From Desulfotomaculum nigrificans DSM 574 (lineage in GTDB: Bacteria; Bacillota; Desulfotomaculia; Desulfotomaculales; Desulfotomaculaceae): 64,000 nucleotides of DNA. A model generated the notes under the pieces. That model was not told the DNA's origin and searched no databases. It saw nothing but the letters and a program-made list of their open reading frames with translations. Location: NCBI RefSeq assembly GCF_000189755.2, contig NZ_KI912183.1, positions 2,234,257 to 2,298,256 on the forward strand. The letters run 5' to 3'. Positions 7,621-16,309 of the stretch are shown here, in pieces. Numbering within the stretch: position 1 is the first letter of the stretch; every line of letters begins with the position of its first letter. The translations under genes and the position numbers were made by a program.

Positions 7621-8073
7621 TTAAACTGTCTCTAATACCTGCAAAACTTCTTCCGGTGACTTAGCTTCCTTTAGCCGGTTCCGAAATTCTTCGTGGATGA
7701 GTTTACGAGCAATGGCAGCTAAAATTTGTAAATGTTCATTTCCCGCCTGTTCTGCCGGAACAGCAATTAAAAACACAATGGATACCGGATTGCCATCAAG
7801 TGATTGCCAATCAACGGGGTGGGCCAGTTTGGCAAATCCTAATGCCGGCGCAGCTACCCCGTCAGATTTGCCATGGGGAATCGCCACTCCGAAACCGACC
7901 CCTGTTGTTCCCTTTTGCTCACGTTCTAATACCGTTTGTACATAGGCCTCTTTGTTGGTGACAGCCCCCGTTTTGACCATTTGCTCAGCCATTTGTTGAA
8001 TACACTCTTCTTTAGTTTTAACATCCAGGGAAAGCTGAATGGTTTCATGTTTAAGGATTTCCACTAACTTCAC
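7621..8073 (-). CDS. fruB: PTS fructose-type EIIA component
   Basis: A 150-residue single-domain EIIA of the mannitol/fructose family. The active-site histidine lies in GVAIPHGKS, preceded by GTTGVGFG, and the LIAVPAEQ and HLQILA segments are typical. It receives phosphate from HPr and passes it to the EIIB domain. It is encoded separately from EIIBC, whereas many fruA proteins are fused ABC. The gene symbol is a convention and may differ in this lineage. Confidence 0.88.
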   Translation of the reverse strand: MKLVEILKHETIQLSLDVKTKEECIQQMAEQMVKTGAVTNKEAYVQTVLEREQKGTTGVGFGVAIPHGKSDGVAAPALGFAKLAHPVDWQSLDGNPVSIVFLIAVPAEQAGNEHLQILAAIARKLIHEEFRNRLKEAKSPEEVLQVLETV

Positions 8074-8118
8074 CGGTATATCCTCCCATTTTAATATTTA
8101 GTTAAGATTTTAAGTTTT

Positions 8119-9498
8119 TTATACTTCAGTAGCATTTGCAGGCCGTTTTAAAAGATTTACCAGTATGGCCGTAATTACAGTTCCGATAATTATGGCCACC
8201 ACATACATGAACAAGTTCCCTACAGCGTGTGGTATCGGTAAGACAAAAATGCCACCGTGGGGTGCGCGCAAAGTTGCGCCAAACAACATAGAAAGTGCAC
8301 CTGTTACTGCGGAACCGGCCATAATGGCTGGGATTACCCGGAGCGGATCGGCCGCGGCAAATGGTATTGCTCCTTCTGTAATGAAAGAAATGCCAAGGGC
8401 GGCAGCTGCTTTGCCTGCTTCTCTTTCTTCCGGTGTGTATTTCTTGGGTGAAAGAACTGTCGCCAGCCATAAACCTAAAGGCGGTGTCATGCCGGCTGCC
8501 ATAACAGCTGCCATAGGTTCATAAATTGCACTTCCTAAGAGTCCCACAGCAAAGGTATAGGCTGCTTTATTTACCGGGCCACCCATATCGAAGGCCATCA
8601 TGGCCCCTAAAATAAGCCCAAGGATAACGGCATTGGTTCCGGTTAACCCGCTTAGCCACTTTGTCAGACCATCCATAATAGCCTTTACGGGACCCCCGAT
8701 GACATAAATCATAAGCAGACCGGTTGTTAATGTGGCTAAGAAAGGTATGATTAATACCGGTTTTAAACCTTCCAGATTCTTTGGCACTTTAATTGTGTCT
8801 TTCAACCATTTGGCAATATAGCCGGCAACAAAACCGGCAATAATGCCGCCCAGAAAACCCGCGCCAATTTTTGACGCCAGCATACCACCTACCAGTCCGG
8901 GTGCCAGCCCGGGTTTTTCGGCAATGGAATGAGCAATAAAACCGGCCAGAATCGGTACCATTAAGGCAAAGGCTGAATTGCCGCCGATGTCCATTAATGC
9001 CGCAGCCAGTGTTCCTTTTTCTTTGAAGGCCTCAATACCAAAGATAAATGAGATAGCAATAATTAATCCCCCGGCCGCCACCAGCGGAATCATGTAGGAA
9101 ACACCGTTCATCAGGTGTTTATATACACCGGTGCGCTGGGCGCTGCGTTCAGCCTTTGTTTTTTCTATTTCTGCCACGTAATCCCTGGTAGCTGGTTTTT
9201 TATTCAGCGCCTCATCCAACAGTTTTCCGGGATTCTTAATGGCCTCGCTAACCGACACTTTAACCACAGGTTTATCACCAAAACGTCCCTCATCAACATC
9301 GGTATCCGCTGCGATAATGATAGCGTGAGCCTCGGCGATATCCTCTTCTGTTAAAGCATTTTCCACACCAACGGCCCCGCGGGTTTCCACCTTAAGTTCT
9401 ATATTTTTTTCTTCGGCTGCTTTCTTAAGTGCTTCCGCAGACATGTATGTGTGGGCGATACCGGTAGGACATGCTGTAACGGCCAAAATCTTTTTCAT
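8119..9498 (-). CDS. fruA: PTS fructose-specific EIIBC component
   Basis: A 459-residue membrane permease. Residues 1-100 form EIIB with the phospho-cysteine in VTACPTGIAHTYM. The rest is the fructose-type EIIC with about ten membrane segments, including GGPVNKAAYTFAVGLL and FITEGAIPFAAADP, both typical of the family. It transports fructose and phosphorylates it to fructose-1-phosphate, the substrate of the adjacent fruK. The ATG at 9498 follows GGAGGAG. Confidence 0.95.
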   Translation of the reverse strand: MKKILAVTACPTGIAHTYMSAEALKKAAEEKNIELKVETRGAVGVENALTEEDIAEAHAIIIAADTDVDEGRFGDKPVVKVSVSEAIKNPGKLLDEALNKKPATRDYVAEIEKTKAERSAQRTGVYKHLMNGVSYMIPLVAAGGLIIAISFIFGIEAFKEKGTLAAALMDIGGNSAFALMVPILAGFIAHSIAEKPGLAPGLVGGMLASKIGAGFLGGIIAGFVAGYIAKWLKDTIKVPKNLEGLKPVLIIPFLATLTTGLLMIYVIGGPVKAIMDGLTKWLSGLTGTNAVILGLILGAMMAFDMGGPVNKAAYTFAVGLLGSAIYEPMAAVMAAGMTPPLGLWLATVLSPKKYTPEEREAGKAAAALGISFITEGAIPFAAADPLRVIPAIMAGSAVTGALSMLFGATLRAPHGGIFVLPIPHAVGNLFMYVVAIIIGTVITAILVNLLKRPANATEV

Positions 9499-9536
9499 TT
9501 CTTCTCCTCCCTACTTATATCTTGCTGTTATTAAAG

Positions 9537-10475
9537 TTAGATTCTTATAACCTGAACCTCATTTAATAAACGCTCTACTTCGGTCAAGGAACATACTTCC
9601 GTGCCTGCTTTAGAAGCTGTCACCGTACCTGCTGCGGTGGCCCAGCGCGCCACTTCTGCCAATGGTTTATTTTTCAGGAAAGCATAGGTCATGGCCGCAA
9701 CCATCGAATCTCCCGCTCCCACAGTACTCTGCGGAGTAATGGGGAAAGGTTTTACGTAATAAGCTTCTTCTTTATCCAGGACGATCGCTCCCTTGCTACC
9801 CATGGAAATCACAACAACCATAATCCCTTGATGGATCAGCTCTTGACCGGCGGCAACAATATCCTTCTCGGTTGCCAACGAACGTCCTACTAACCGTTCA
9901 AGCTCATGGATGTTAGGCTTCACTGCAAAGGGGCGTGCTTTAATGCCTTCTGTTAATGCCATCCCATCCGCATCAAGAATTGTTTTAACATTTTTCTCTC
10001 CGGCCATAGTAATATAATCCTGATAAATATCCTCCGGCACTCCCCGGGGTAAACTTCCTCCAAGCACAAGACACGATGCATCCTGCAGAAAATAAGATAG
10101 TTTATCGCGAAATTTTGCTAAATCTTCGGCCAACACCGCAAAACCCGGCTCGTTAATTTCTGTTGTTACTTTGGTATTATTATCAACAATTTTTAAATTG
10201 GTACGCGTTGCCCCCTGAACTTCCACAAATCCTGTTGTGATCCCTAAATCTTTTAAACTTTTTTGAATAACCCCTCCTTGAGAACTCCCGATAAATCCGG
10301 TAGCAATTACATCAATAGAAAATTTTTTTAGAACCTTTGCTACATTAACACCTTTTCCACCGGGATCAAAACGTATTTGTTCGACGCGGTTTAGACCCCC
10401 GACTTCCAATCGTGGAACAGTAACAGTTTTATCTAGAGCAGGGTTAAGCGTGACGGTTACAACTTTTGACAGCAT
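9537..10475 (-). CDS. fruK: 1-phosphofructokinase
   Basis: A PfkB/ribokinase-family sugar kinase of about 312 residues. It has TVTLNPALDKT at the N-terminus, GGKGVNVAKVL, and the GAGDSMVAAM anion-hole motif with the catalytic aspartate. It converts fructose-1-phosphate to fructose-1,6-bisphosphate. An ATG lies 24 bases upstream, but AGGAGG ends six bases before the ATG at 10475, so that start is chosen. It follows the regulator gene directly and precedes the EIIBC gene. Confidence 0.95.
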   Translation of the reverse strand: MLSKVVTVTLNPALDKTVTVPRLEVGGLNRVEQIRFDPGGKGVNVAKVLKKFSIDVIATGFIGSSQGGVIQKSLKDLGITTGFVEVQGATRTNLKIVDNNTKVTTEINEPGFAVLAEDLAKFRDKLSYFLQDASCLVLGGSLPRGVPEDIYQDYITMAGEKNVKTILDADGMALTEGIKARPFAVKPNIHELERLVGRSLATEKDIVAAGQELIHQGIMVVVISMGSKGAIVLDKEEAYYVKPFPITPQSTVGAGDSMVAAMTYAFLKNKPLAEVARWATAAGTVTASKAGTEVCSLTEVERLLNEVQVIRI

Positions 10476-10485
10476 ATGTTTCCTC

Positions 10486-11253
10486 CTATGGGTAGACAAG
10501 GTGTACTTTTATGCCTAATGTTTTTAGTTGCTTGATAAAGTGCTCATCTGCCGCATCATCTAAAATAATTTGATGGATCTCATTAACATCTGTTATTTTG
10601 GCTTGAGTTATTACCCCCACTTTACTATGGTCCGCTAATAAAATAACCTGCTTGGCAATATTTATCATTTTTCTCTTTGTAGCTGCTTCTATTAAATTTG
10701 GAGTTGTCAGGCCTGCTTCCACATCCAATCCGTTCGTGGCTAAAAACAATTTGTCCACACGAATCATGCTTAAGGCTTGTTCAGCCATAGGTCCGACCAT
10801 CGCCAGAGTTTCTTTTCTTAGTGTCCCTCCTATTATTATCAGTTCAATGCCAGGGTGGGTAATTAATTCTTGAAAGATATTAACAGCATTGGTAACAACC
10901 ACTAATTTGGAAAAGGATTTAAGTTGTTTAGCCAGCTCAAAGGTGGTTGTGCCGGCATCCAGTAAGATCGTGTCTCCCTCTCTGATTAGTTCCAGCGCCT
11001 TTTTAGCAATGGCACGCTTTTCTTCTAAAAACGTTATTTCTTTTTCACCAAGCGTAGGCTCAAAATTTACGCTTTGTAAAGATAAAGCACCGCCGTGTGT
11101 TCGTTTTAAAAGCCGGGCTTCTTCCAATTCTTTGAGGTCACGGCGAATTGTTGATTCGGAAACCTGAAAAATTTCCGTGAGTTCCTGTACAGATGCCCTT
11201 CCATGATTTTGAATATAATCTAAAATTACTTTCTTTCGCTCTTCACCGTACAA
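10486..11253 (-). CDS. fruR: DeoR-family repressor of the fructose operon
   Basis: A DeoR/GlpR-type regulator with an N-terminal winged helix (ASVQELTEIFQVSESTIRRDL) and a C-terminal sugar-phosphate sensing domain with DAGTTTFELA and the LADHSKVG motif. Its ligand is probably fructose-1-phosphate. The proposed TTG at 11253 gives the usual family start (YGEERKKVILDYI) and follows AGGAGG; an ATG at 11280 lacks a ribosome site. It heads the fruR-fruK-fruA-EIIA-ptsH-ptsI operon and probably represses its own promoter through the phased repeats upstream. Confidence 0.88.
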   Translation of the reverse strand: MYGEERKKVILDYIQNHGRASVQELTEIFQVSESTIRRDLKELEEARLLKRTHGGALSLQSVNFEPTLGEKEITFLEEKRAIAKKALELIREGDTILLDAGTTTFELAKQLKSFSKLVVVTNAVNIFQELITHPGIELIIIGGTLRKETLAMVGPMAEQALSMIRVDKLFLATNGLDVEAGLTTPNLIEAATKRKMINIAKQVILLADHSKVGVITQAKITDVNEIHQIILDDAADEHFIKQLKTLGIKVHLVYP

Positions 11254-11294
11254 TGCATCAACTCCCTCCTGTTTGCCCATTAAACCCGGGCACC

Positions 11295-11350
11295 TTGACG
11301 TTTTTTGACTTGTTTTGATTTTTTATGATTATTTATAATAATATATGATT
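11295..11350. promoter_or_regulatory. helically phased operator repeats upstream of fruR
   Basis: TTGACG, TTGACT, TTGATT, ATGATT, ATAATA and ATGATT begin at 11295, 11305, 11315, 11325, 11335 and 11345, exactly ten bases apart, so all lie on one DNA face. They cover the -10 region and the start of the transcript. DeoR-family proteins bind such repeats. Confidence 0.6.
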
Positions 11351-11366
11351 GTTTTCTAAATTTCAA
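11338..11366 (-). promoter_or_regulatory. promoter of the fructose PTS operon
   Basis: On the minus strand TTGAAA, a 17-base spacer and TATTAT form a sigma-A type promoter. The -10 box lies inside the ten-base repeat array, which fits repression by steric block. Confidence 0.7.
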
Positions 11367-11468
11367 TAAAATTATTTGCTATTTTTTCAAATGCGTGGTA
11401 TCGTTTTACCGGATTCAATTTATTATTAACAAGTTTTAGTTTAGTAATTAGCATAGATGTATCAAAAT

Positions 11469-11497
11469 AAAAAAGAGGGCAGAAATTCTACCCTCTC
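11469..11497 (-). terminator. terminator after the YjbQ-like gene
   Basis: On the minus strand AGAGGG and CCCTCT with an inner AGAA/TTCT pair form a hairpin followed by TTTTTTATTTTG. Confidence 0.75.
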
Positions 11498-11525
11498 TCT
11501 TACAGTCGGTGGATTCATAAATACG

Positions 11526-11927
11526 TTAATCTTTTTGTACTTTGACATAAAAGGTCCGCCTCCGGGGGCCGTCAAACTCACAGAAATAAATCCCCTGCCA
11601 TGTCCCCAGGACCAGCTGGCCGTCTGCCACCGGAACTGATTGAGAAGCTCCCATGGTACTTGCCTTTAAGTGAGCGGCCGAATTACCTTCGGTATGACGG
11701 TATTGGGGATGCACCCAGGGATAGACTTCATCCAACCGCATCAACAGGTCCCGTACCACATCAGGGTCAGCATTTTCGTTTATGGTGACGCCGGCGGTAG
11801 TATGGGGACAGTAGACAGTCACCACCCCATCCTTGACCTTTTCTTGCCGGACCACCGCTCTCACCTGATCGGTAATATCAATCATCTGGTCACGACTTGT
11901 AGTTTGGATATGGATTTTATGAAGCAT
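11526..11927 (-). CDS. YjbQ/UPF0047 family protein
   Basis: A 133-residue member of the secondary thiamine-phosphate synthase/UPF0047 family. Family signs are [20 protein letters not shown] (histidine-rich active-site region), [13 protein letters not shown] and [17 protein letters not shown]. coli YjbQ has weak thiamine-phosphate synthase activity, but the real role of the family is unsettled. The gene is 18 bases downstream of the AEC transporter gene and probably co-transcribed with it. No thiamine genes are near. Confidence 0.88.
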   Translation of the reverse strand: MLHKIHIQTTSRDQMIDITDQVRAVVRQEKVKDGVVTVYCPHTTAGVTINENADPDVVRDLLMRLDEVYPWVHPQYRHTEGNSAAHLKASTMGASQSVPVADGQLVLGTWQGIYFCEFDGPRRRTFYVKVQKD

Positions 11928-11945
11928 GGAAATATCTCCTCCAAC

Positions 11946-12893
11946 CTAGCGCATATTAAGCCAGAAAAATAATATAGGAAACCCAGCCACTAAAAATACC
12001 GCTGTAGTAAGGACAAATGCTGCCATGGCAATATTCAGATTCAAGTTATATATTTTTACGGCTACAACGGCATTAATTGCCGTCGGCATACTGGCCAAAA
12101 TTAGGATTGTATTTAACGCCGTGTGGTCGGAAATGACCATTCTGGCTAAGAGATATGCCAGTGCAGGAGTTACAATAAATTTAATGGGAATAAGATCGAT
12201 GATACCCGTGTAATATTTACGCATTTCCGTGAAGTCAATTGAGTGGCCAACCGGTAAAAGAGCCGTCCACGCAGCAATATGCACCAAAGGATCAACCATT
12301 ACGCCAGCAATACCCGGACGCGGTACACCCATTAACTTTAGCAGGATACCTATCGCCATGCCTATGACCGGTAGCTGATTACGGTTGAAAAACATAGCGG
12401 ATAGCGACTGCTTTTTTATATCTTGATGAAGGCTCTTTTGGTAAAAATATTGGGCCAGCGGAAAGCAGAACATGAAGACAACAACGTTCTGCAACACCAG
12501 AACCAGCTGGGTATAAGCAAAGCCGACCTCCCCGTATACAATAAATGCGCACAGTCCACCCAACGTTCCGATATTGGACAGCATGGCGCAGATAATATAA
12601 CTGCCTTTATCCAGTTCATTGGGATATTTATTTCTCACCCGCAAGTACGCTGCTATCCCGGGGATGACGCTAAGCAACATGCCAAAGATGGGCAGCCAGA
12701 TTAATTCATAATTTAAGGATAATACCCAAAAAGTCAAAACCGATAACACCGGATATATAACCAATATACTGACGTCAATCAGTCTTCTAAAAAAACTATC
12801 GCTGCCCCATGACTTAGACCGGCAAAAATAGCCAATTGCCAACGGCAAGACAAGGTCGATAAGCATATATATTAACTTTGTTTTTATCTCCAC
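11946..12893 (-). CDS. AEC-family (auxin efflux carrier) transporter
   Basis: A 315-residue polytopic membrane protein with about ten hydrophobic helices. The family pattern is visible: an N-terminal helix with LPLAIGYFCR, a broken helix region around SNIGTLGGLCAF, and a C-terminal half with ASMPTAINAVVA. AEC proteins transport carboxylates such as malate, or other organic anions; the substrate cannot be inferred here. It is expressed from its own upstream region and is followed by the YjbQ-like gene. Confidence 0.85.
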   Translation of the reverse strand: MEIKTKLIYMLIDLVLPLAIGYFCRSKSWGSDSFFRRLIDVSILVIYPVLSVLTFWVLSLNYELIWLPIFGMLLSVIPGIAAYLRVRNKYPNELDKGSYIICAMLSNIGTLGGLCAFIVYGEVGFAYTQLVLVLQNVVVFMFCFPLAQYFYQKSLHQDIKKQSLSAMFFNRNQLPVIGMAIGILLKLMGVPRPGIAGVMVDPLVHIAAWTALLPVGHSIDFTEMRKYYTGIIDLIPIKFIVTPALAYLLARMVISDHTALNTILILASMPTAINAVVAVKIYNLNLNIAMAAFVLTTAVFLVAGFPILFFWLNMR

Positions 12894-12937
12894 AAGTTAT
12901 TCTCCCATGCAATGTTTTTTCTGCTTAATAGTATAAT

Positions 12938-12971
12938 AAACCCCCGGATCCGAATCTTCCAGGGGTTTTTT
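12938..12971. terminator. terminator between AEC and amidotransferase genes
   Basis: AACCCC (12939-12944) pairs with GGGGTT (12962-12967); a T run follows on the plus strand and an A/T-rich flank on the minus strand. It most likely ends the minus-strand amidotransferase transcript. Confidence 0.6.
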
Positions 12972-13025
12972 AGCAACAAGGGATGATTCCCGTATCAGAG
13001 GCATATAACGTCAAATTCCCTTGGA

Positions 13026-13754
13026 TTAGCTCGTTTGATCTGAATATCTCACTATTTCCCAAAAGCGCTTTAACAGCATCATGCCATAAATATGATCCTG
13101 AACGGTTTTCTGCAATTGTTCAATATCATAACCTGCCTGAGCTAATTCCTGTTTTTGTTCATCAATGTAGGCCCGGGTTATTTCGGCACCAAACTCAGGA
13201 TGAAATTGCACGCCCCACATATTGCCCCGGATAACGAAGGCATGATGAGGTTCAAAGTCATTTTTGGCTAATAACTTTGCTTCGTCCGGAAGTTTAATGA
13301 CTGTTTGCGAATGGTCAACATGTCCAAGAAAAGAATTTGGTAAAAAACCAAGTAACGGATCTTTCCGGCCTTCCTGTGTTAGTTGAATACTAACTGTTCC
13401 AATTTCCACCCCCTGGGGGTGATATCTTACCTCGCCACCAAAGGCATGTGCCAACAATTGATGCCCGTAGCAGATACCAAGTACCGGAAGTGACCCGGCC
13501 GGTATGTTTCGAAGCCATTCAGCCAGATACTCGCTCCATTCTTCCCGGTCTGTAACCATAGAATGTGATCCGGTTATAATCACTCCCGAGATTATATCTA
13601 GCTTAGGCAGCCATAGTGTTTCAAAAATAGGGGCGATAATAGCGTCATGAGCAGTAATTTGTAATTGGCTAAGGATGAAATCGTCAAAATCTCCATATCG
13701 TTGGCGTATTGACGAAAAAGTAGTCCCTGTTTTGACGATCAGCAGCGGTTTCAA
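13026..13754 (-). CDS. class I glutamine amidotransferase-like protein
   Basis: A 242-residue stand-alone amidotransferase domain. The nucleophile cysteine sits in GICYGHQLLAHAFGG and the His-Glu pair in VQFHPEFGAEITR. It resembles the GMP-synthase-like glutamine amidotransferases of unknown partner, which hydrolyse glutamine or related gamma-glutamyl compounds. The start is TTG at 13754, six bases after GGGAGGGG. A stem-loop lies in its leader at 13785-13811. No synthase partner is adjacent. Confidence 0.85.
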   Translation of the reverse strand: MKPLLIVKTGTTFSSIRQRYGDFDDFILSQLQITAHDAIIAPIFETLWLPKLDIISGVIITGSHSMVTDREEWSEYLAEWLRNIPAGSLPVLGICYGHQLLAHAFGGEVRYHPQGVEIGTVSIQLTQEGRKDPLLGFLPNSFLGHVDHSQTVIKLPDEAKLLAKNDFEPHHAFVIRGNMWGVQFHPEFGAEITRAYIDEQKQELAQAGYDIEQLQKTVQDHIYGMMLLKRFWEIVRYSDQTS

Positions 13755-13784
13755 GGTAACCCCTCCCTCATCATAACAAATAAA

Positions 13785-13811
13785 GGCCCAAAGACATACA
13801 GTCTTTGAGCC
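13785..13811 (-). other. stem-loop in the amidotransferase leader
   Basis: On the minus strand GGCTCAAAGAC and GTCTTTGGGCC pair in ten of eleven positions with a five-base loop, followed by TTTATTTG, about 30 bases before the start codon. It could be an attenuator or the end of a lost upstream gene. Confidence 0.4.
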
Positions 13812-13890
13812 TCATTGCTCTCTTTGTTACATTTAACTATATCACATTTTACTATAAAATGAAGGGAAGAATGTTTGGAAATACTATGTT

Positions 13891-15274
13891 ATGCATCCAT
13901 GTTGCATTGAGACTATTAAGGGGGGATTTTTCAGATACAAAATGGATGATGCACCTGAAGAATTAACCACCCATTCGGGTTTAGCTCTTATTGGCGCTTT
14001 ACTGGCTAAAACCCAGATAAAAAATCGTCTAAACAAGACAATGTCTAATGAACAAAAGAAACCTCATATATCTAATGGAACTGTTGGTATTGCCTACATT
14101 GGCTTATTATGCCAAGGAAAGAGTGATTTTGACCACATTGAACCCTTTCGGAAAGATAATTTTTTTCAATCTCATTAAATATCAGAGAGACACCGTCAAG
14201 CCCCACTCTCCGTCAACGACTGGATATGGTTGCTAAGGATGGGCAATGGAATAATATCCTATTGGAAGAATCCGCAGAGTTAATTAAGAAAATCAATGCT
14301 CCGCTTACTCCTGTGTACTTGGGTAAAGAAAACAGGGCCTATGTTCCACTGGATATTGATGTGTCTCCTTTTGATAACTCTAATACCAAAAAAGAAGGGG
14401 TATCCCGAACTTACAAAGGAACCGACGGTTACGCCCCCATCTTTGCATATCTAGCAAAGGAAGGTTCCTGCGTAAATACTGAGCTGCACCAAGGGAGTGA
14501 GCATTGCCAAAAGAACACCTCTGAATTCGTTGCTGAAAGTATTCGCTATGCCAGAAAAATTACCCATAAGCCATTGCTTCTAAGAATAGATTCAGGCAAT
14601 GACAGTGCAAGTAATATCGAGATTTGCTTAAATAATGAAACTCAAGTAGATTTCATTATCAAGCGAAACCTTCGTAAAGAAACCCCTGAAGGGTGGCTGC
14701 TATTGGCAAGAAATAATAAAGATATTTACTGCCAGGAACGTGAAGGTAAAAAAGTCTACTATGGTTCCATGATGAAATACAAAAAAGAACTAAAAAGAGA
14801 AATCAGGGTAGTTTATAAAATTACCGAAGAACATCGGATAAAAACGGCCAAATCTTTCTTATACCGCAGGTGGAAGCAGAAACATATTGGACATCACTGC
14901 CAGATCCACCGCATGTAATCGAAAGACTATACCACGAACATGGTACCAGCGAGCATTTTCACAGTGAAATCAAGACAGACCTAGATTTAGAAAGACTACC
15001 ATCTGGCAAATTTGATACTAACAACCTAGTGCTACATTTTGGAGTGGTGGCCTACAACCTGTTAAGGATGATAGGGCAATCAACAACCAGGATGCAGTAT
15101 GTGCCCCTACGTAAGCAGGCAGAACGCCGCAGGATTAAAACGGTGATTCAGAACCTAATCACATTAGCTTCTAGGTTAGTGTCACATGCAAGAAAGAAAA
15201 AATTACAGTTTGGTAAACACAGCCCTTGGTTTGAAACATTTAAACAAGTCTACTCTGTGTGTTTAGCAAGATAA
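13891..15274 (+). pseudogene. IS1380-family transposase, broken by two frameshifts
   Basis: Three consecutive fragments in different frames make up one IS1380-type transposase. Fragment 1 (to about 14160) has THSGLALIGALLAKTQ. Fragment 2 (about 14172-14860) has the LRIDSGNDSASN aspartate region. Fragment 3 (about 14870-15274) has HGTSEHFHSEIKTDLDLERL, the glutamate region. The first shift falls at a T8 run near 14158-14166, the second near 14860. IS1380 elements are not known to use programmed shifts, so this copy is probably dead. Terminal repeats could not be located with confidence. Confidence 0.85.
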
Positions 15275-15677
15275 AGTTATTTACAAAAGAATCATACTGA
15301 ATCTGCACCTAAAGAGGGGCTTAGATTGTTATTGCCAATTTTAGGCTAATACCAACGTGGTGTCACCTTTGTTAAAGTCAACAATCTTAAAAATAAAGAT
15401 TTTACCATAAACTAATGATCTGAAGGGCTGCCTGTAAGTAATTCACGGATTCAGGGAAGTTGTTTTATTTGTATGTTTGTTCGTATATTTTTTATGTATG
15501 TTTGCAGGATATAAATTAAGAAAACAGAAGTATCTATTATTTAAATGTTGAAATATGTTCTTCAAAAACAATTTGGCAAAAAGGCACTGGTAGCTGGTAA
15601 TAAGCCATATTGGGGAAATAGCAATATTTTTGCTAATATTAATTATTTATGGATTACTCGATACAGGAGGTGAGTAT

Positions 15678-15838
15678 ATGACTTACCAAGAACAACCCAG
15701 AAATCCACCAAATATTTAGAGTACACAGATAATACCGTTCTCGGGTATAAAGATGGTACACTAAATGGTTGGGTAACTGTAACCTTGTCTGGCGAAAAAT
15801 ATTATCTTTTAAGTTATAGTAGCACCCTTAGTAGGTAA
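15678..15838 (+). pseudogene. small broken gene of unknown function
   Basis: An excellent ribosome site (AGGAGGTGA) precedes an ATG at 15678, but the frame stops after 13 codons. A different frame then stays open to the TAA at 15836 and reads YTDNTVLGYKDGTLNGW onward, which looks like the C-terminal part of a beta-rich protein. A one-base frameshift would join them. No family recognised. The 400 bases between the transposase remnant and this gene contain nothing I can name. Confidence 0.35.
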
Positions 15839-15846
15839 GATAAAAA

Positions 15847-16110
15847 ATGAATAAATATATTTTTAACTTCTTATCGCTAATAACCCTATGCTTATTAATA
15901 TGGGGATTTTACGTTACAATTTCTTATCATACTAATGGTTATAGAATAGGGGTATCTACTATTCTTTGCTCACTAACCTCTTTCATATCATTTAGATTAT
16001 CAATAAAATACGATAATCTTTTAGAAAAGTTATTCTTTGTAACTGGCTTAATATTTCTATCCCTTACAATTTTAATTGTGCTGCCTGTCTATTTAGGTAC
16101 AAGTAAATGA
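15847..16110 (+). CDS. small membrane protein of unknown function
   Basis: An 87-residue protein with three predicted membrane helices (about residues 5-26, 35-52 and 61-83) and a lysine-rich loop between the second and third. No known family. The ribosome site is poor (GATAAAAA before the ATG), so it may depend on translation of the broken gene eight bases upstream. A good terminator follows. It lies among insertion-sequence remnants and may be acquired DNA. Confidence 0.55.
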   Translation: MNKYIFNFLSLITLCLLIWGFYVTISYHTNGYRIGVSTILCSLTSFISFRLSIKYDNLLEKLFFVTGLIFLSLTILIVLPVYLGTSK

Positions 16111-16124
16111 CGTTACGAAAAAAC

Positions 16125-16156
16125 TAACCGGGGAATTAACCCCGGTTATTTTATTT
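16125..16156 (+). terminator. terminator after the small membrane protein gene
   Basis: TAACCGGGG and CCCCGGTTA form a perfect nine-pair stem with a six-base loop, followed by TTTTATTT. Confidence 0.85.
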
Positions 16157-16287
16157 CAGTATCATTGAACTTTCCAAACTTTAAGTAACGCTTCGTAAGC
16201 TTGCCTGTATTTGTCAACTCAAAATTCCCCCTTGTGGGCTGATTATTGCCATAGAATAGAGCTGGTTTTGTCAACACAAAAGTTGAC

Positions 16288-16309
16288 GGTTCATTGTAAA
16301 ATTAAATGC
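16288..16309. mobile_element. orphan end of the IS30-family element
   Basis: These 22 bases are identical to the left end of the intact IS30 element at 54800-54821 and then diverge. No transposase accompanies them. They form the exact breakpoint of the truncated IS21 gene, so they look like the scar of an IS30 insertion followed by deletion. Confidence 0.7.

Noticed and set aside
8126-8470. A 114-codon minus-strand frame within the EIIBC gene.
   Set aside because: It is a shifted-frame shadow of the membrane domain.
13824-13836. TTGTTACATTT resembling the recombinase half-site of the 34-bp repeat.
   Set aside because: Only about 12 bases match and the partner half-site is absent; likely chance in AT-rich DNA.
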